A stretch of DNA of 64,000 nt from Linnemannia schmuckeri (GCA_029449235.1 JANATG010000001.1:3906001-3970000), one strand, 5' to 3'. Positions 35,801 through 46,306 are shown, counted from the first letter of the stretch. Notes: generated from the letters alone by a model not told the origin. Made by a program: numbers and translations.

Positions 35801-36381
35801 CTGGGAGCAGCAGCAGCAGTTCTGGAGCCCTACCTCCACACAACTCGTCCGTTGGACTGAACGACACCGATGATGACGATTTCGGACCTCGAAGTATCGG
35901 CAATCCCTACCATTTTGGAAATGACGTCGGTGATGACGAGAGAGCTTTTACGCCCAGATTTTACATGTATCCTAGCCTGCATCAGAATCAACATCAATCT
36001 CAACAGCAGCAGCAGCAGCACCAACAGCACCAACATCAACAACCTCAGTCGCGGCAGCCGCAGGGTCAACAACAACCGACTTCGCAACAACAGCCACTTC
36101 AGCCAGCGCTTGCTAGCTACCTTCCTCCCTATCAGGACCTTTACTCTCATGAGCACCTCGTGCATGGGAGGGCCGGGCTTATGGGAGGTCCGGGAACGAA
36201 TGCGCTGAGTCATGGGTATCCTAGTCAACCAGAATGGATGGGTCACCCTAACACGTTTATGATGGGTCCTCCGCAACACATGTACGGGGCATTACCTTTC
36301 GGACAATATGAGCACTATAGAGACCTGAACAATGAGGTAGATGATGGGGAGGAGCTCTTGCAGCAGCAGGATGGATACTAG
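32844..36381 (+). CDS. Three-RRM RNA-binding protein (Gbp2/Hrb1-like) with His/Gln-rich tail
   Basis: Eleven exons are proposed: 32844-32886, 33151-33170, 33279-33399, 33512-33561, 33658-33735, 33828-34028, 34136-34289, 34393-34532, 34628-34693, 34790-34943 and 35057-36381 (about 783 residues). Three RRMs are clear. Each has RNP2-like QLFVGN/TIHVGN/QVFVGN, then WQDLKDLFRKAG, then an RNP1-like block such as GRSRGFGSVLFATPEDAKAA, then MFD.YEYNGRTLRV. This pattern is that of fungal G-strand/mRNA-export proteins of the Gbp2/Hrb1 type and hnRNP M relatives. The C-terminal 440 residues are disordered, with a His-rich stretch (about residues 360-395) and Q runs. The first splice is uncertain: donor 32887 (GTTTGT) keeps frame, while the stronger-looking GTATGT at 32880 does not. 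Confidence 0.85.
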
Positions 36382-36517
36382 CGTTGGGCCTATAGGAAGA
36401 GGAGTTTGGTACCAGGTTTAGAAAATGTTACAAAAAGAATGAGAAAAGCGCATATAGATAGATAATGCAATGTTTCTTTTTAACTCTTATTTGTTTTCCT
36501 GCTAAGAGATCGAGCTA

Positions 36518-38680
36518 TCAGATTTGAATGATTTCAAGACGTCGGAAAAAGTCGTCCAAGTTCCGCCTCGGGAGCACGCTAAGTTCGATGGGTCGGTTGA
36601 TGGAGAGACGCTGAAGCAATGGCCAGCAGTAGCGCCCCTTCTCGACTCCCTATCCCATCTTATCCAACGTATTCTTGACATCTTCCAATAAACCCAGATC
36701 CTGTAGCGACTCGGTCAGGTCGGCATCGACATATGGCCCTTCCAAGGTCCTCAGAGGCGCAACAGACCGCTGACGCGTTTCTTCCAATAGCGTAGTCTTC
36801 CACCCGCTCATGATCTTTTCTCGTTCCTTGCGAGCCTCGGCAGTCCATCCAGAAGCGATCATCCATGTCAGGTCTCTGCTCCCCGAGGTTGTCGTCATTC
36901 CTGCAGATCCGATCAACAGCGTTTCCAGGTACCGCAGTCTGGAGAGTAGGCATAGTCCAGCGTCCAGATCCATAAAGAGAATAGATCTTGAGAGGAGAAC
37001 AGCCTGGTAATAAGGGTCGATCCGAAGGTCGCGAAGCTTGGGACATACAATTGAGCGGTAGCAATAGACGACTCGAGAATGGGCTTTTGTCTCGTGTGGA
37101 AAGTCCCGCTGAACATGGATGCCTAAGTGAAGTGATTATAGGTTGCTACGTGGCCATACTTTGCTCGAAGGTTTCGACACCGCTGTGCTTCCTGGGCTCA
37201 GTCCTGGTCCTGGTCTTCTCACAGGCGCTGGTAGGTTGGCTTGAGAGTGGACGTCCAGATGCTCCAAGAGGTAGGCCGCATAAGGTACCTTGAGATGCAA
37301 CAAATGAGGCGACTAGCAAAGGTATCTATGTAATCCACTGTCGAGGAGGAGCTTGGCTCTGTCCTGGTGGTGGATCTCGGGTCGGGTGACAACGTTGGAT
37401 GTATCCTGGAGTCGTTCGACCATGATGGGCAGGAGGTCCTGTGTCGAGAAGGTCCAGTCAGTCGATTTGGGGCTCACAAGGAACATGGCACACTGGGACG
37501 AGGATTTGGAGGTGTACGCCCGCGAGAAGTGAAACGATCGAAGGACAATCCCGTGAGATTCGAGACAGGCCATAGTCAGTGTTGAAATGTGCGCCAAGTT
37601 GGTTTCGTCCTCCTCGATCCATACGCCCGACTGTAGGCTAATCAGTTTGAGTTCCTGGAGTCGCGGGGTGAGGGCCAGTAAGGATCCAAGGTCTGACTGC
37701 GCAAAATGCCCGTTCCTCAGAACGAAGGATTGGAGGAGAAGCGGCTGTCGAAATGATTGTTGTTGTTGTTGTGGCGGCGGTGATGAGGGGTGAGTGGTGT
37801 CTCCTTTTTGTTTTTATTGGTCCTGGGGTCTGTCGTTAGTGACCCAGGGCATTGAGAACTCGACATAGTTTTTCGCTTCGGCCTCAAAGGATTCCAGGAA
37901 CGGGCATGCCTGGAAGATCTTGTCCAGTCGGATCGTCCCATGCTCTGCAACTTGCAGCCGCAGCCGAGTCAGAGTTGCTAGGAACGGCAAGATCTCACAC
38001 AGCTTAATGCAGATATGGATATAGTCAATCAGCTCAAGATCCCGAAGCGAACTGTACAGTAACGGACGCATCTTCACCACTATCGGAATGTTCTCCGATT
38101 GCCGCTGGCGCTCCAAGATCTCTTACTGTCGTATCGCCATATCACGCTCGTAGTTCTTCTTAAGCGCCTTGACAAGGGCCTCCCACCGATCCGCGCCCGC
38201 GTGGACCATGGCTGAATGCCGTCTAGAATACCACCATAACCGCCCGGCGCCCAACAGTCGCGACATAATGACTTCTTGGCGCTTTGTATCGGTCTCATTG
38301 TTCCAGATGACCTTGCGGACAACGCGGTGGTGATTCATGAGAAACCATTGATGGCAGACGCCCACGACACTCGTACGGAGGGTAAAGTTGTCGATATAGG
38401 AGAATATGATCTCGAGGAGCTCGGGTATCTCGACGGGGGAGAGTCTTCTTGATGCAGAAGTAGCGGTGGCGGTGGTGAGGAGGGGGATATGTCGAGTGAC
38501 TATATCCTGTTGTGCGCCCTTGATAATGAAAATCTCATTTTTTTTACTGGCGCTAGTTGTCAAAGAAGGCGAGGTGGTGGTTTTAAAGGTTGAGTTGGTT
38601 GTGCAGTTTGAAGTGGAAAAGAAGAGAGGGAAATCAGGAAAGAAAGAAAGAGAGAAAGAAAGGTGCGAGCGCTGAGACAC
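36518..38680 (-). pseudogene. F-box/LRR family gene with five in-frame stops (copy C)
   Basis: One uninterrupted reading frame, without any frameshift, aligns from the F-box (VEIPELLEIIFSYIDNFTL, VCHQWFLMNHH) to the family C-terminus (GRYCWPLLQRLSI) and ends with TGA at 36518-36520. It contains TAA at 38123-38125, TAA at 37814-37816, TAG at 37313-37315 (in the motif LHRYLC*SPHLLHL, where intact copies have Q or D), TAA at 37136-37138 and TAG at 36650-36652. Every one is one C-to-T step from CAA or CAG. No ATG precedes the F-box in frame. The first stop overlaps a GTAAGA that could be an intron donor, but the others do not. Best read as a recently killed gene. Confidence 0.82.
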
Positions 38681-39130
38681 TGCACGGGAGGAGGGAGGGT
38701 AACAGCTTTATTGCTTGGGGTGCTAAGGGTTAAACAAGTGTCCATTGCGCAAATACAAATGGCACAGTCAACAAACAAAACAACAAAAGGCAAATGAGAG
38801 ATACAAAAGGGAGAGAGCGATAGATGAGGCCCCCTGAAATGATCCAGCGTCGTGTTTAATGAAGGAAAATTTACGGTCAATACGTCCATGACTGCTGATC
38901 CAAGCGTCTTTGCTGTTGCTGTCGCTTTCGCGATTGCTATTGTCGTTATTGTTGGTGACCTAATGGCATGAAATGTTCACTTCCAAGGGCGATTGGACGA
39001 CAAAACGCGCCGTCAGATGTTTTCCTGGATGTTATTCTTATTCGTCTTTTTCATCTTCATCGATTTATTCTTGTGCTCTAGAGGCGTCGTACAAAACAAG
39101 TATCATGTTCTGTATATTCTTGCTGCATTT
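38681..39130. other. Intergenic gap
   Basis: This lies upstream of copy C and downstream of copy D. No gene is seen. Confidence 0.6.
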
Positions 39131-41134
39131 TTACTTTGCCGATGCATATCCTGGGAAAAGACGTTTCATTTCTGCAACAGGATGACGACCAATCTCACTA
39201 TCATCATAAAGGGAGATCTTGTAAAGGCTCGGCCAACATACAAAGCGACCGGTATCGATCTGTTCCAGCATCGACCTGACATCCACCTTTTTGCCGAGGT
39301 TCCGCAGTTCCTCCTTCAAGGCAGTATCTCCAGCCGCCACCCCCAACAACCCTCCAACGGCACCCTCTTTCGCTTGGGTGGAATCCAAATCATCACGTTC
39401 CTCTTGCAAAATATCAACCTCCCAGCTGCCCATGCGAGCCTGGCGTGCTCGTCGATGGTCGAGGTTAAGGCCAGAAGGCGTCATCCAGCTTAATTCCCAT
39501 GCCTCGAAATTGAAGTAGTGGAAGCCAGAGCCAACGTGAAGTCTCTCTAAATACCTCAAGCTCGCCAACAGACAAATACCACCTCCCAACCCCAACCAGA
39601 GTTTACTCTCATACGAGTCTCGCCTCTTCGAACTTAATTGCAATTCCTTCAGCCAAGGACAAACCCGCGAAAGGTATCCAAAGACAACCCTCGCAACAGC
39701 AGGGCCTTTCCTGAGATAGTTGTCGTTCCACTCGAAGCAGACCTGGAGAGTTCTGAGCCTCCTGCAACGCCATATTCCAGGAGGATGAACTAAATTCGAT
39801 CCATACCTGTCCACGGGGATAGGCAGTCGATTGTGCAGATCCAAGTGCTTGATCTGAAACCTGGTCTTGGGTGCCCTCAGATGAAGGAGATGAGGCGACT
39901 GGCACAGGTACTGGTGCAACGCAGTACCCCAACGACTGTCTGGGCCTTCGTCCCACAGGAGGTCCAGTGCTGTTATATTATTAGAGAGTAACGACAGCTC
40001 CTGAACAATGGTGTCGGTAAGGCCCGGGGCCCAGAACGTCCATTCGGTCGCCTTGGGGCACACTGACAAGATCGCGTTAGGTTTTAAATTCAGAGTGTGT
40101 GCGGCATAGACTGATATGTGGAATGAGCGTAACTGTAGTTGAATTTGTTTCATGTGCTCCAAGAGTCTTGTGGCGTAGTTGTTAGAGTTGAAAGTCTGTT
40201 GGGTGATGTATGGCGCAGAGCCAGAGTCGGTCTCTTGGAGCGTCACCGAAGTCAAAGAACAATTGTTGATGCGTTCCATGAACATAATGTTGATGAGTCG
40301 AAGGTTCTTGAGGGAAGGGCAGACAGCGAGTAAACTTGCAAGGCTCGAAAATTCGAGAGTAATGTTTTCGAGTTCAAACGATCGTAGCGGCAAATGAACG
40401 GGTCTGGAGACCTTCTTGCTGATAGGTATCCATGGTCCAGGGAGCTCCAAGATCACCCCCAATGTTCCAGCTTGAAAGGACTCCAAAAGTGGGCATGCCT
40501 TCAGAACTGCATTGAGGGAGAGCAGGCCAAAGGCGCGACACCGCAGGCGCAGGGTGGTGAGAAAAGTCAAGAAGGGTAAGATGGACGGAATAAGAGAGTC
40601 GGGGTTTTGGAAGGCGATGAAATCGAGATGTCGAAGCGGGTTGTCAAAGATGGCCGTCCTGATGTCGTCGTGTATGGGCATGCGGCGGAATGTTTTTCGG
40701 CGCAGTTTTGTCTGTTGGTATCGAATATGGTTTTTCTCCAGCGCCCGCACAAGCTCGTTCCATTGCGCTTTGTGCTTTTGTTTTTGAGCAAGAGGGGTCT
40801 TGGTGTAGTTTGGGCTGTAGTGCCAGTGGAGTCGCCCTGAACCGTTGATGTTCTTGATTGCCTTGCTGGAAAGGGGAGAGCTCATGAGGTCGATGTCCCA
40901 GACAGTCTCTTTCTCGAGGAGGTGACGATAGATCCAGAACCATTCGCGACAGACAGGCAGGACAGAACTGCGGAGGTCGGCGTTATCCAAGTACGAGAAT
41001 ATACGCTCTCGCAGTTCAACAATATCCAAGGGAGACGATGTCCTGGGACAATTTGGTTGCTGCTGTTGTTGTTGTTGTTGTTTATGTCTTTGTAGTTGCT
41101 GTGATGTCAGTTTCTTCCAAATCTGATTCCGCAT
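39131..41134 (-). CDS. F-box/LRR-like protein (copy D, intact)
   Basis: A single exon of 667 codons. The start MRNQIWKKL at 41134 is chosen because copy E starts with MSTSVWKRL; the frame is open further upstream without an ATG near its limit. After a Q9 run comes an F-box (LDIVELRERIFSYLDNADL, VCREWFWIYRH). A solenoid of irregular leucine-rich repeats follows, with family landmarks LKACPLLESFQAG, SVCPKATEWTFWAPGLT, LHQYLCQSPHLLHLRAP, IWRCRRLRTLQV, VVFGYLSRVCPWLKEL and LSWMTPSG. F-box proteins bind Skp1 and present substrates to SCF ubiquitin ligases, with LRRs usually choosing the substrate; that role is inferred here. It is transcribed divergently from copy E over a 455-bp shared upstream region. 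Confidence 0.85.
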   Translation of the reverse strand: MRNQIWKKLTSQQLQRHKQQQQQQQQPNCPRTSSPLDIVELRERIFSYLDNADLRSSVLPVCREWFWIYRHLLEKETVWDIDLMSSPLSSKAIKNINGSGRLHWHYSPNYTKTPLAQKQKHKAQWNELVRALEKNHIRYQQTKLRRKTFRRMPIHDDIRTAIFDNPLRHLDFIAFQNPDSLIPSILPFLTFLTTLRLRCRAFGLLSLNAVLKACPLLESFQAGTLGVILELPGPWIPISKKVSRPVHLPLRSFELENITLEFSSLASLLAVCPSLKNLRLINIMFMERINNCSLTSVTLQETDSGSAPYITQQTFNSNNYATRLLEHMKQIQLQLRSFHISVYAAHTLNLKPNAILSVCPKATEWTFWAPGLTDTIVQELSLLSNNITALDLLWDEGPDSRWGTALHQYLCQSPHLLHLRAPKTRFQIKHLDLHNRLPIPVDRYGSNLVHPPGIWRCRRLRTLQVCFEWNDNYLRKGPAVARVVFGYLSRVCPWLKELQLSSKRRDSYESKLWLGLGGGICLLASLRYLERLHVGSGFHYFNFEAWELSWMTPSGLNLDHRRARQARMGSWEVDILQEERDDLDSTQAKEGAVGGLLGVAAGDTALKEELRNLGKKVDVRSMLEQIDTGRFVCWPSLYKISLYDDSEIGRHPVAEMKRLFPGYASAK

Positions 41135-41589
41135 CGGGCTGCTGTCGTTGTTGGTTGTTGTTGATGAAGGATGGCGTGTCAGTATGTGCAGTGTGTGTGT
41201 GAAAGAGAGAGGTGGGAGGAATAAAAAGGAAGAAGAGACAAGAAGAAGACAAAAACGAAGACAAAGAACAAAAAACCGTTGGGTAATGATACGCACACAC
41301 AATTCGTTAACAACGACCTATTAACCTATTGAAACGGTTTTGATGGGTCTGAAGAAGGCGCTTGCCGAGGCGTATCCTATTAAGTGGGCCTTCGACAAGA
41401 GAAGTCGCTCCTCCGAGTGAGTTGTGAGGGTGTGAGTGAGCCCACATCTAATTTAACCCATCAGCCTTGCACGAAAAAAAAAGAACAGAAAGCCACCTCC
41501 GCTCCCCGCTACAAAACACACCTGCCTTCCTCTTTTCCTTCTTTCCTCCTTCTCTTCTTTCTCCTCATACGACCATCCCAGTCCAAGTC
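41135..41589. promoter_or_regulatory. Shared divergent promoter region of F-box copies D and E
   Basis: 455 bp lie between the two ATGs. The half next to copy E is pyrimidine-rich (41490-41580), as in other promoters of this window. No TATA box of good quality is seen. Confidence 0.4.
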
Positions 41590-43581
41590 ATGTCCACCTC
41601 AGTCTGGAAAAGACTCTCTAAACGAGTGTCCTTGCCTTCCAAGACAACAACCCTGCCAAAGAACACCCTCCACCCCGCTCCAGCACCACCATCACCATCG
41701 CATCCACTAGACATTGTCGAGATATTGGAGCACATCTTTTCCTACCTGGACGAGTTCACCCTCAAGCAAACAGCCATCCTTGTCTGTCGTAAATGGTTCC
41801 TCATCAACCGCCTCCGGAGTACCAGAGAGGTCGTCCTAGGCAGCTTCATGTCCAGCTCCAAGTTCGACCGCATTCTCTCTCGGGTGTCCGGCGCATCTCA
41901 ACTTTCTTTCTACGTCTTTCCCAATGCCACAGTCAGCACACAGGAGCGGCACAGGAGGAAACTCATCGTGGCGCTGCTGAGGAATCATGCTCGACAGATC
42001 AAGCAACAGAAGCGGCATCGGAAACTGGACAGTCTGACTCACTGGACCGACGGTGCGACATTGGAGCGTTTGTTGGATCGTTCTCTCGAGGAGCTGAACC
42101 TAATCGGATTTGTCCAGCCTGAGCTGACACTCTCTCCAATCCTACCCTACCTCTCGTCCTTGCTACGTCTACATTTACGGATCTCTGGAGGCGCTGTTAT
42201 CAAGGTGGCGGATATTGTGCAGGCTTGTCCACTTTTACAGGAGTTGTACGTTGGCATTGGACAGATGAACTGGTCCGATCTAGCGGTGGAATTGCCTCGA
42301 CCATGGCTTCCTTCAAGAAACGGCTCTGAGCAAGGATCGCTCCTGCTTCTCCGGTCTCTCGTTCTTGAGGATGTGTGCTTCCCTCAGACGACTCTGGAAT
42401 CCTTCTTAGCCGTTACACCACAGCTCACAGTCCTCAAACTGATCAACTTGGTTAGCGACAACCTTCCGCATGAAGAACTACCTGAGTGGGAGCACCTCGA
42501 ATACAACTGGCCCAAGCTATCCAAACGACTCAGGGATCTCCAGCTCCCCCTCAAGGTCTTTCACTTTTCTGTGTCCGATCGCCCCATGACCCATGATGAG
42601 TTCAAAGAAATGCTCTTGATCTGCCGCGGATCTACAGAATGGACCATTCCCTCGGCCGACGTTACTCTCGCCATGATTGTGAACATCAAGATGTTTCAGA
42701 ACGTCCTCACCAGCCTGGAGCTTTTTGTAACAGACCGACCTACCATCGTCCTTCAACGTGCGTTGCATCACTACCTATGCGATTCACCCCACTTGCTCCA
42801 TCTCAGAGCACCCAGGGCCGCCTTCCTGGTTGAACACTTGGACATCTACTATCGAGGAAAGTTTGCATATACCAAACAGGAAGACCGCAGGAATTTATCC
42901 CAACCTGCTGTGTGGGGTCATATCCGTCCAGGAGTTTGGGCTTGCAGGAAGCTATTGACGTTACACATGGAGTTTCACTCACACGAACAGCCACTCCTAT
43001 CTTCGGCAGTTACCACCCGGATTCTATTCGGATACATCGCCAGAGTTCTGCCACGTCTCCGAGAGCTTTTTGTTGACACTGCTGAGCATTATCTCCGAGG
43101 AGACATGTCTTTCCAAGTCAAACTCAACTTGCAACTGGAGGGAGGGCTATGCCTGCTCGCCAAACTCAAGGGCTTGGAGCGTCTGCGAATTGGATCTTAC
43201 GAACGTCAATTGCAGTGCTCTCTGTCGGACCTGAACTGGATGGTTCCTTCTGGACAGAGCAAAAAGTACAAGGAAAAGCGGCAGACGACTCTTGACCGAC
43301 TAGACGGTTGGCTGAATGAGGAGCAATGGTTAGAACTTACAGCTGCTAGGGCTGTCTTTGACGACGAAGAGGACCTGTCAACCAGCTGGGTCAGGGTTGA
43401 GCCTGCACTGAAATTAGAGTTGCATCACCTAGGTATGTTTTTGGATGTCAAACGTATGGTCTCTGAGATGGCATCTATAAAAAACTTTCAATGCTGGTCC
43501 AAGATGCATCGACTGTCGCTCTTTTACTTGTACGACATTGGTCGTAGTCCAGAAATGGAGCTTGAACGGATGTTCAAGTAA
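41590..43581 (+). CDS. F-box/LRR-like protein (copy E, intact)
   Basis: A single exon of 663 codons starts at ATG 41590 (MSTSVWKRLSKRVSLPSK) and ends TAA at 43579. A proline-rich spacer precedes the F-box (LDIVEILEHIFSYLDEFTLK, VCRKWFLINRL). LRR-like repeats then run to the end with the same landmarks as copy D: VQACPLLQELYVG, CRGSTEWTIPSADVT, LHHYLCDSPHLLHLRAP, VWACRKLLTLHMEF, RILFGYIARVLPRLRELF, GGLCLLAKLKGLERLRIGS and LNWMVPSGQSKKYKEKR. It is the best-preserved member and the reference for reading the broken copies. The likely role is as an SCF substrate receptor. It ends 38 bp from the converging relic copy F. Confidence 0.88.
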   Translation: MSTSVWKRLSKRVSLPSKTTTLPKNTLHPAPAPPSPSHPLDIVEILEHIFSYLDEFTLKQTAILVCRKWFLINRLRSTREVVLGSFMSSSKFDRILSRVSGASQLSFYVFPNATVSTQERHRRKLIVALLRNHARQIKQQKRHRKLDSLTHWTDGATLERLLDRSLEELNLIGFVQPELTLSPILPYLSSLLRLHLRISGGAVIKVADIVQACPLLQELYVGIGQMNWSDLAVELPRPWLPSRNGSEQGSLLLLRSLVLEDVCFPQTTLESFLAVTPQLTVLKLINLVSDNLPHEELPEWEHLEYNWPKLSKRLRDLQLPLKVFHFSVSDRPMTHDEFKEMLLICRGSTEWTIPSADVTLAMIVNIKMFQNVLTSLELFVTDRPTIVLQRALHHYLCDSPHLLHLRAPRAAFLVEHLDIYYRGKFAYTKQEDRRNLSQPAVWGHIRPGVWACRKLLTLHMEFHSHEQPLLSSAVTTRILFGYIARVLPRLRELFVDTAEHYLRGDMSFQVKLNLQLEGGLCLLAKLKGLERLRIGSYERQLQCSLSDLNWMVPSGQSKKYKEKRQTTLDRLDGWLNEEQWLELTAARAVFDDEEDLSTSWVRVEPALKLELHHLGMFLDVKRMVSEMASIKNFQCWSKMHRLSLFYLYDIGRSPEMELERMFK

Positions 43582-43619
43582 AGAAGAAAAACCCCCGGAA
43601 TAAAGACTTTATATGATCG

Positions 43620-44940
43620 TCAAACAATGAACCCTAATGTCTCTTGAGTTATAGGACAGCATTTAAATTCGTCTGTGTCCATCGCCTTGACTATCCTCGC
43701 CACATCGAGTAAACAGCCAATAAATGCCAGTTCCTCCACCATTCCAGCAATGACGTGGCCCATCCTCCTAATATCATCTCTGAACGTGTGATAGTCCCTA
43801 TTCGCTCCATATCCCAATAACTCTAGCTTCGTGATATCACCCCATGTTTCGACCAGCCTCTTTCTCGCCTCGCGATCCTGAGGAATCGATTTAACCCGGT
43901 TCAGCCAGCGCATCTGGCATGGATCAACGTAATATTTCCGGCCGCCGAGATCCAGACGCTCCAGGTACTTCAGCCTTGCCAATAAACGAAATCCGCTGCA
44001 AAGATCGATGGTCTGTTGTCGCCCATAGGTGTTGTCGACAAGGATGTCTGATTGGAAGGCTCGCAGGAGCGGAAGCACCCGAGCAATGTAACCAAACAGA
44101 ATCCTGAGGAAAATGGCAGGAGTTCCTGTCAGTTGCTGTCGGCAGCTTTCAAACCTGAGGTGAAACGTCTCTAGTCGTCTGCAGTACCACACGTTTGGCA
44201 AGGTCCAGTAGTTGTTCTTAGGTGTGAGGTGATCATGAGTCCGGCGAAAAAAGTCTATGTTGTCGATGAAGTAACGGACCCTGGGTTCCCGGAGATGAAG
44301 TACGTGTGGTGGACTGCATAGGGAGTCGCACAAGCTGCCACAGCTCTGGAGCAATACGACTTTCCCGCTCCAGTACAACTCAAGCATGGTTACCATGCTT
44401 GGCAAGGCATCGGGGTGTCGACTTATGGCAAGGGTGAGATCTGGGGTCCACATTGTCCATTCGTTTAGACTCGGACAGATCGCGAAAATCATTTTCAGAT
44501 AAGCCTTCGACGTGGGGCTCCGTAAACAGACACATGAAACATCCGTAGTTGGGTTTGTAGCTTCTCCAGACGATGGAGGAGTCGATTACAGCCTTATGAA
44601 ATGGTGGACGTTTCGAGGCTGAAGTTGTTGCTGTTGTCGTTGTTGCTTTATTGGTCGAGTCGATGAATGCGATATTAATGAGTCGAAGCTCTCGGAGTCC
44701 GGACAAGTGCACAGCAGGTTGTCTAGACTCGAGTAAGCAAAGCAGGTGTTTTCTGCTACGAAGGATTGAAGGAGAAAAGTGGATAGATTTTGCTGCTGCT
44801 GCTGCGTCAGCTCACACTTCGATCAAGGACCTAATAGACCCGTGATGGCTCCGAGTATACTTACGTGGACATGCGTCAACAGAGGACAGGCTTTGAGGAT
44901 CTTATTGATGCGAATGCCGCTGTGCACTCGTGAGCGCACA
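43620..44940 (-). pseudogene. 5'-truncated F-box/LRR family gene (copy F)
   Basis: From the C-terminus back to NKILKACPLLTHV at about 44890 the sequence is recognisably a family member (AICPSLNEWTMWTPDLT, VWYCRRLETFHLRF, RILFGYIARVLPLL, GFRLLARLKYLERLDLGG). Frameshifts break it near 44495 (a lost base between the SVYGAPRRR and AYLKMIFAICPS blocks) and again near 44600. The F-box and N-terminal third are missing; the homology stops near 44940 where repetitive DNA begins, so truncation by or next to mobile DNA is likely. The 3' part still encodes a 290-residue open frame. Confidence 0.78.
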
Positions 44941-44974
44941 GAAAGAAAAGAAGGATGGAAAAAGAAAGAAAGAT

Positions 44975-45275
44975 TTTTTTTTTCTGATTATATCGCCCGC
45001 AGGAGGCTTTGAGATTTTTATTGATTTTTATGGGGGGACTATGACTAGTGAAAGACATAAGGAATGGATATTGAAACCTTCCCAGGCTGAGGAAAGGTTG
45101 ACAGGACATTGAAGCCGTCTCAGGCTGAAGGTAGAGAGATTCTTTGACAGGATATTAAAGCCATCCCAGGCTGAAGCAAGAGAGATTTTACGATTTTACT
45201 GAGGTTTGATCCCAGGACCTCTTGTAAACCACAACAAGAGGAGTACAGTTTAACCACTTACACCAGGTGGGGAAA
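44975..45275 (-). mobile_element. tRNA-derived SINE-like element
   Basis: Read on the minus strand, the head at 45272-45190 has an A-box-like TGGTGTAAGTGGTTAA, close to type II tRNA (Ser/Leu) A boxes. About 45 nt on is a B box GATCAAACC that fits the consensus GWTCRANNC exactly, within a T-arm able to pair CTGGG with CTCAG around a 7-nt loop. Between them CCTCTTGT/ACAAGAGG can form an 8-bp hairpin where the anticodon arm would be. There is no matching acceptor stem, so it is not a working tRNA. The body has three related short repeats, and the 3' end becomes A-rich (AATAAAAATC near 45020, then A10 near 44978). The borders are approximate. Confidence 0.5.
45066..45191 (-). repeat. Three-copy short tandem repeat in the SINE-like body
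   Basis: Units at 45066-45103, 45104-45149 and 45150-45191 each start GGAYATTRAAR and share CAGGCTGA; the first unit is 8 nt shorter than the second. Confidence 0.8.
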
Positions 45276-45667
45276 GAAAGAAAGAAAGAGCGAGTATGTC
45301 TGGCCATGTTACTCAGGAAGAGGGTCGAAGGCCAGAGTTGTAGAACCGCTGTTAAGTCCTCAATTGGTACGGGGTAGTGATAACAGTGTCCTAATGGAAC
45401 CACACGAAACGATATACTGCAGCGCGCCAACGAAACTCTTGTCAGTACTGCTCTTGTCCAAGAAGTGATGTGTAAAAGGACAAAGAGCAGACAAGAGGGC
45501 TGGGCGCACTACTAATACTATGTCTACAAAGAATATGACTGCTAATCTAAGGCATCGCCACCGCTGCCTAGCCACCACCTTATTTTGCAACAACCACTCA
45601 AAATACGAAGTACAAGATCAAGATGATGTTGATTCCTGCCCTTAATTTGTATCAGGAACCCAGCACT

Positions 45668-45681
45668 AGCAGTGGCTGCGT
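45668..45681 (+). repeat. Left target-site duplication of LINE insertion
   Basis: AGCAGTGGCTGCGT occurs here and again at 46306-46319, exactly flanking the truncated LINE and its poly(A). Confidence 0.85.
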
Positions 45682-46262
45682 CCAAGAGTATGTTAACTGA
45701 ATGGTCCGCGGTTTTCCGGACCCCACAGTCCATCGCCAAGACGGTTTTGCATAGGTTTGTTGGTTACCTGGAGGCGCAGGCTTCGGAGTTGATATGGAAG
45801 CCTCGGTGCTCCGTGACGATCGCGTGGGAGCAGACACAAGGCATCTCCGTCAAGAACAAGACCTCCAAGTACACAGGTCCCCGAGGTGACTGGAGTCAAG
45901 GATACGGCTACATCACCCAAGATGGTTTTTGCCCGTGTGGCGCTTCGCTAGCCATACATGAGAATGGGCGCTGCCCTGGAGCGTCCATAGATCCACGCGC
46001 GGCCGATGGGCGGTTGCTGGATAGTTTGTTGGGAAGGAAGAGATTGTCATTAATGGAGAGGATGGGAAGAATTCCTTTTCTTCGCGTTTAGTTTTATTTT
46101 CTTCGATTGAAGCTGTGAGGAGCAGCGGCAATTGTTGCGCAGAGCCAGCTTGTGGACCGGACTGCGACTGGTGGATGGCTCTTGGAAGAGTTTAGTATGT
46201 AGCTCCTTTCACTATCGAATGCCTTTCTTGGGCTTTTCACTGGAGAAATAAAATTGCGTACG

Positions 46263-46306
<44 letters not shown>
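45682..46306 (+). mobile_element. 5'-truncated non-LTR retrotransposon (LINE) with poly(A) tail
   Basis: The insert begins straight after the left 14-bp duplication, in the middle of a reading frame. It keeps about 135 codons of the ORF2 C-terminus, ending at TAG 46089. This carries a Cys/His knuckle (FCPCGASLAIHENGRCPG, C-x-C-x7-H-x4-C) and the ending LMERMGRIPFLRV, which I associate with LINE ORF2 C-termini in fungi. A roughly 155-nt 3' UTR follows, with AATAAA at 46247-46252 and then 44 A residues (46263-46306). The right copy of the duplication comes next. Full duplication, tail and no internal damage suggest a recent target-primed insertion. The reverse transcriptase and endonuclease parts are absent, so this copy cannot move by itself. 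Confidence 0.85.

Noticed and set aside
38080..38130. Intron that would remove the first stop of F-box copy C
   Set aside because: A GTAAGA donor exists, but the nearest AG would give a 47-nt intron and delete conserved sequence, and the other four stops have no such context.
45190..45272. Possible functional tRNA gene on the minus strand
   Set aside because: T-arm and boxes are good but no acceptor stem forms and the D-arm is poor; better read as a SINE head.
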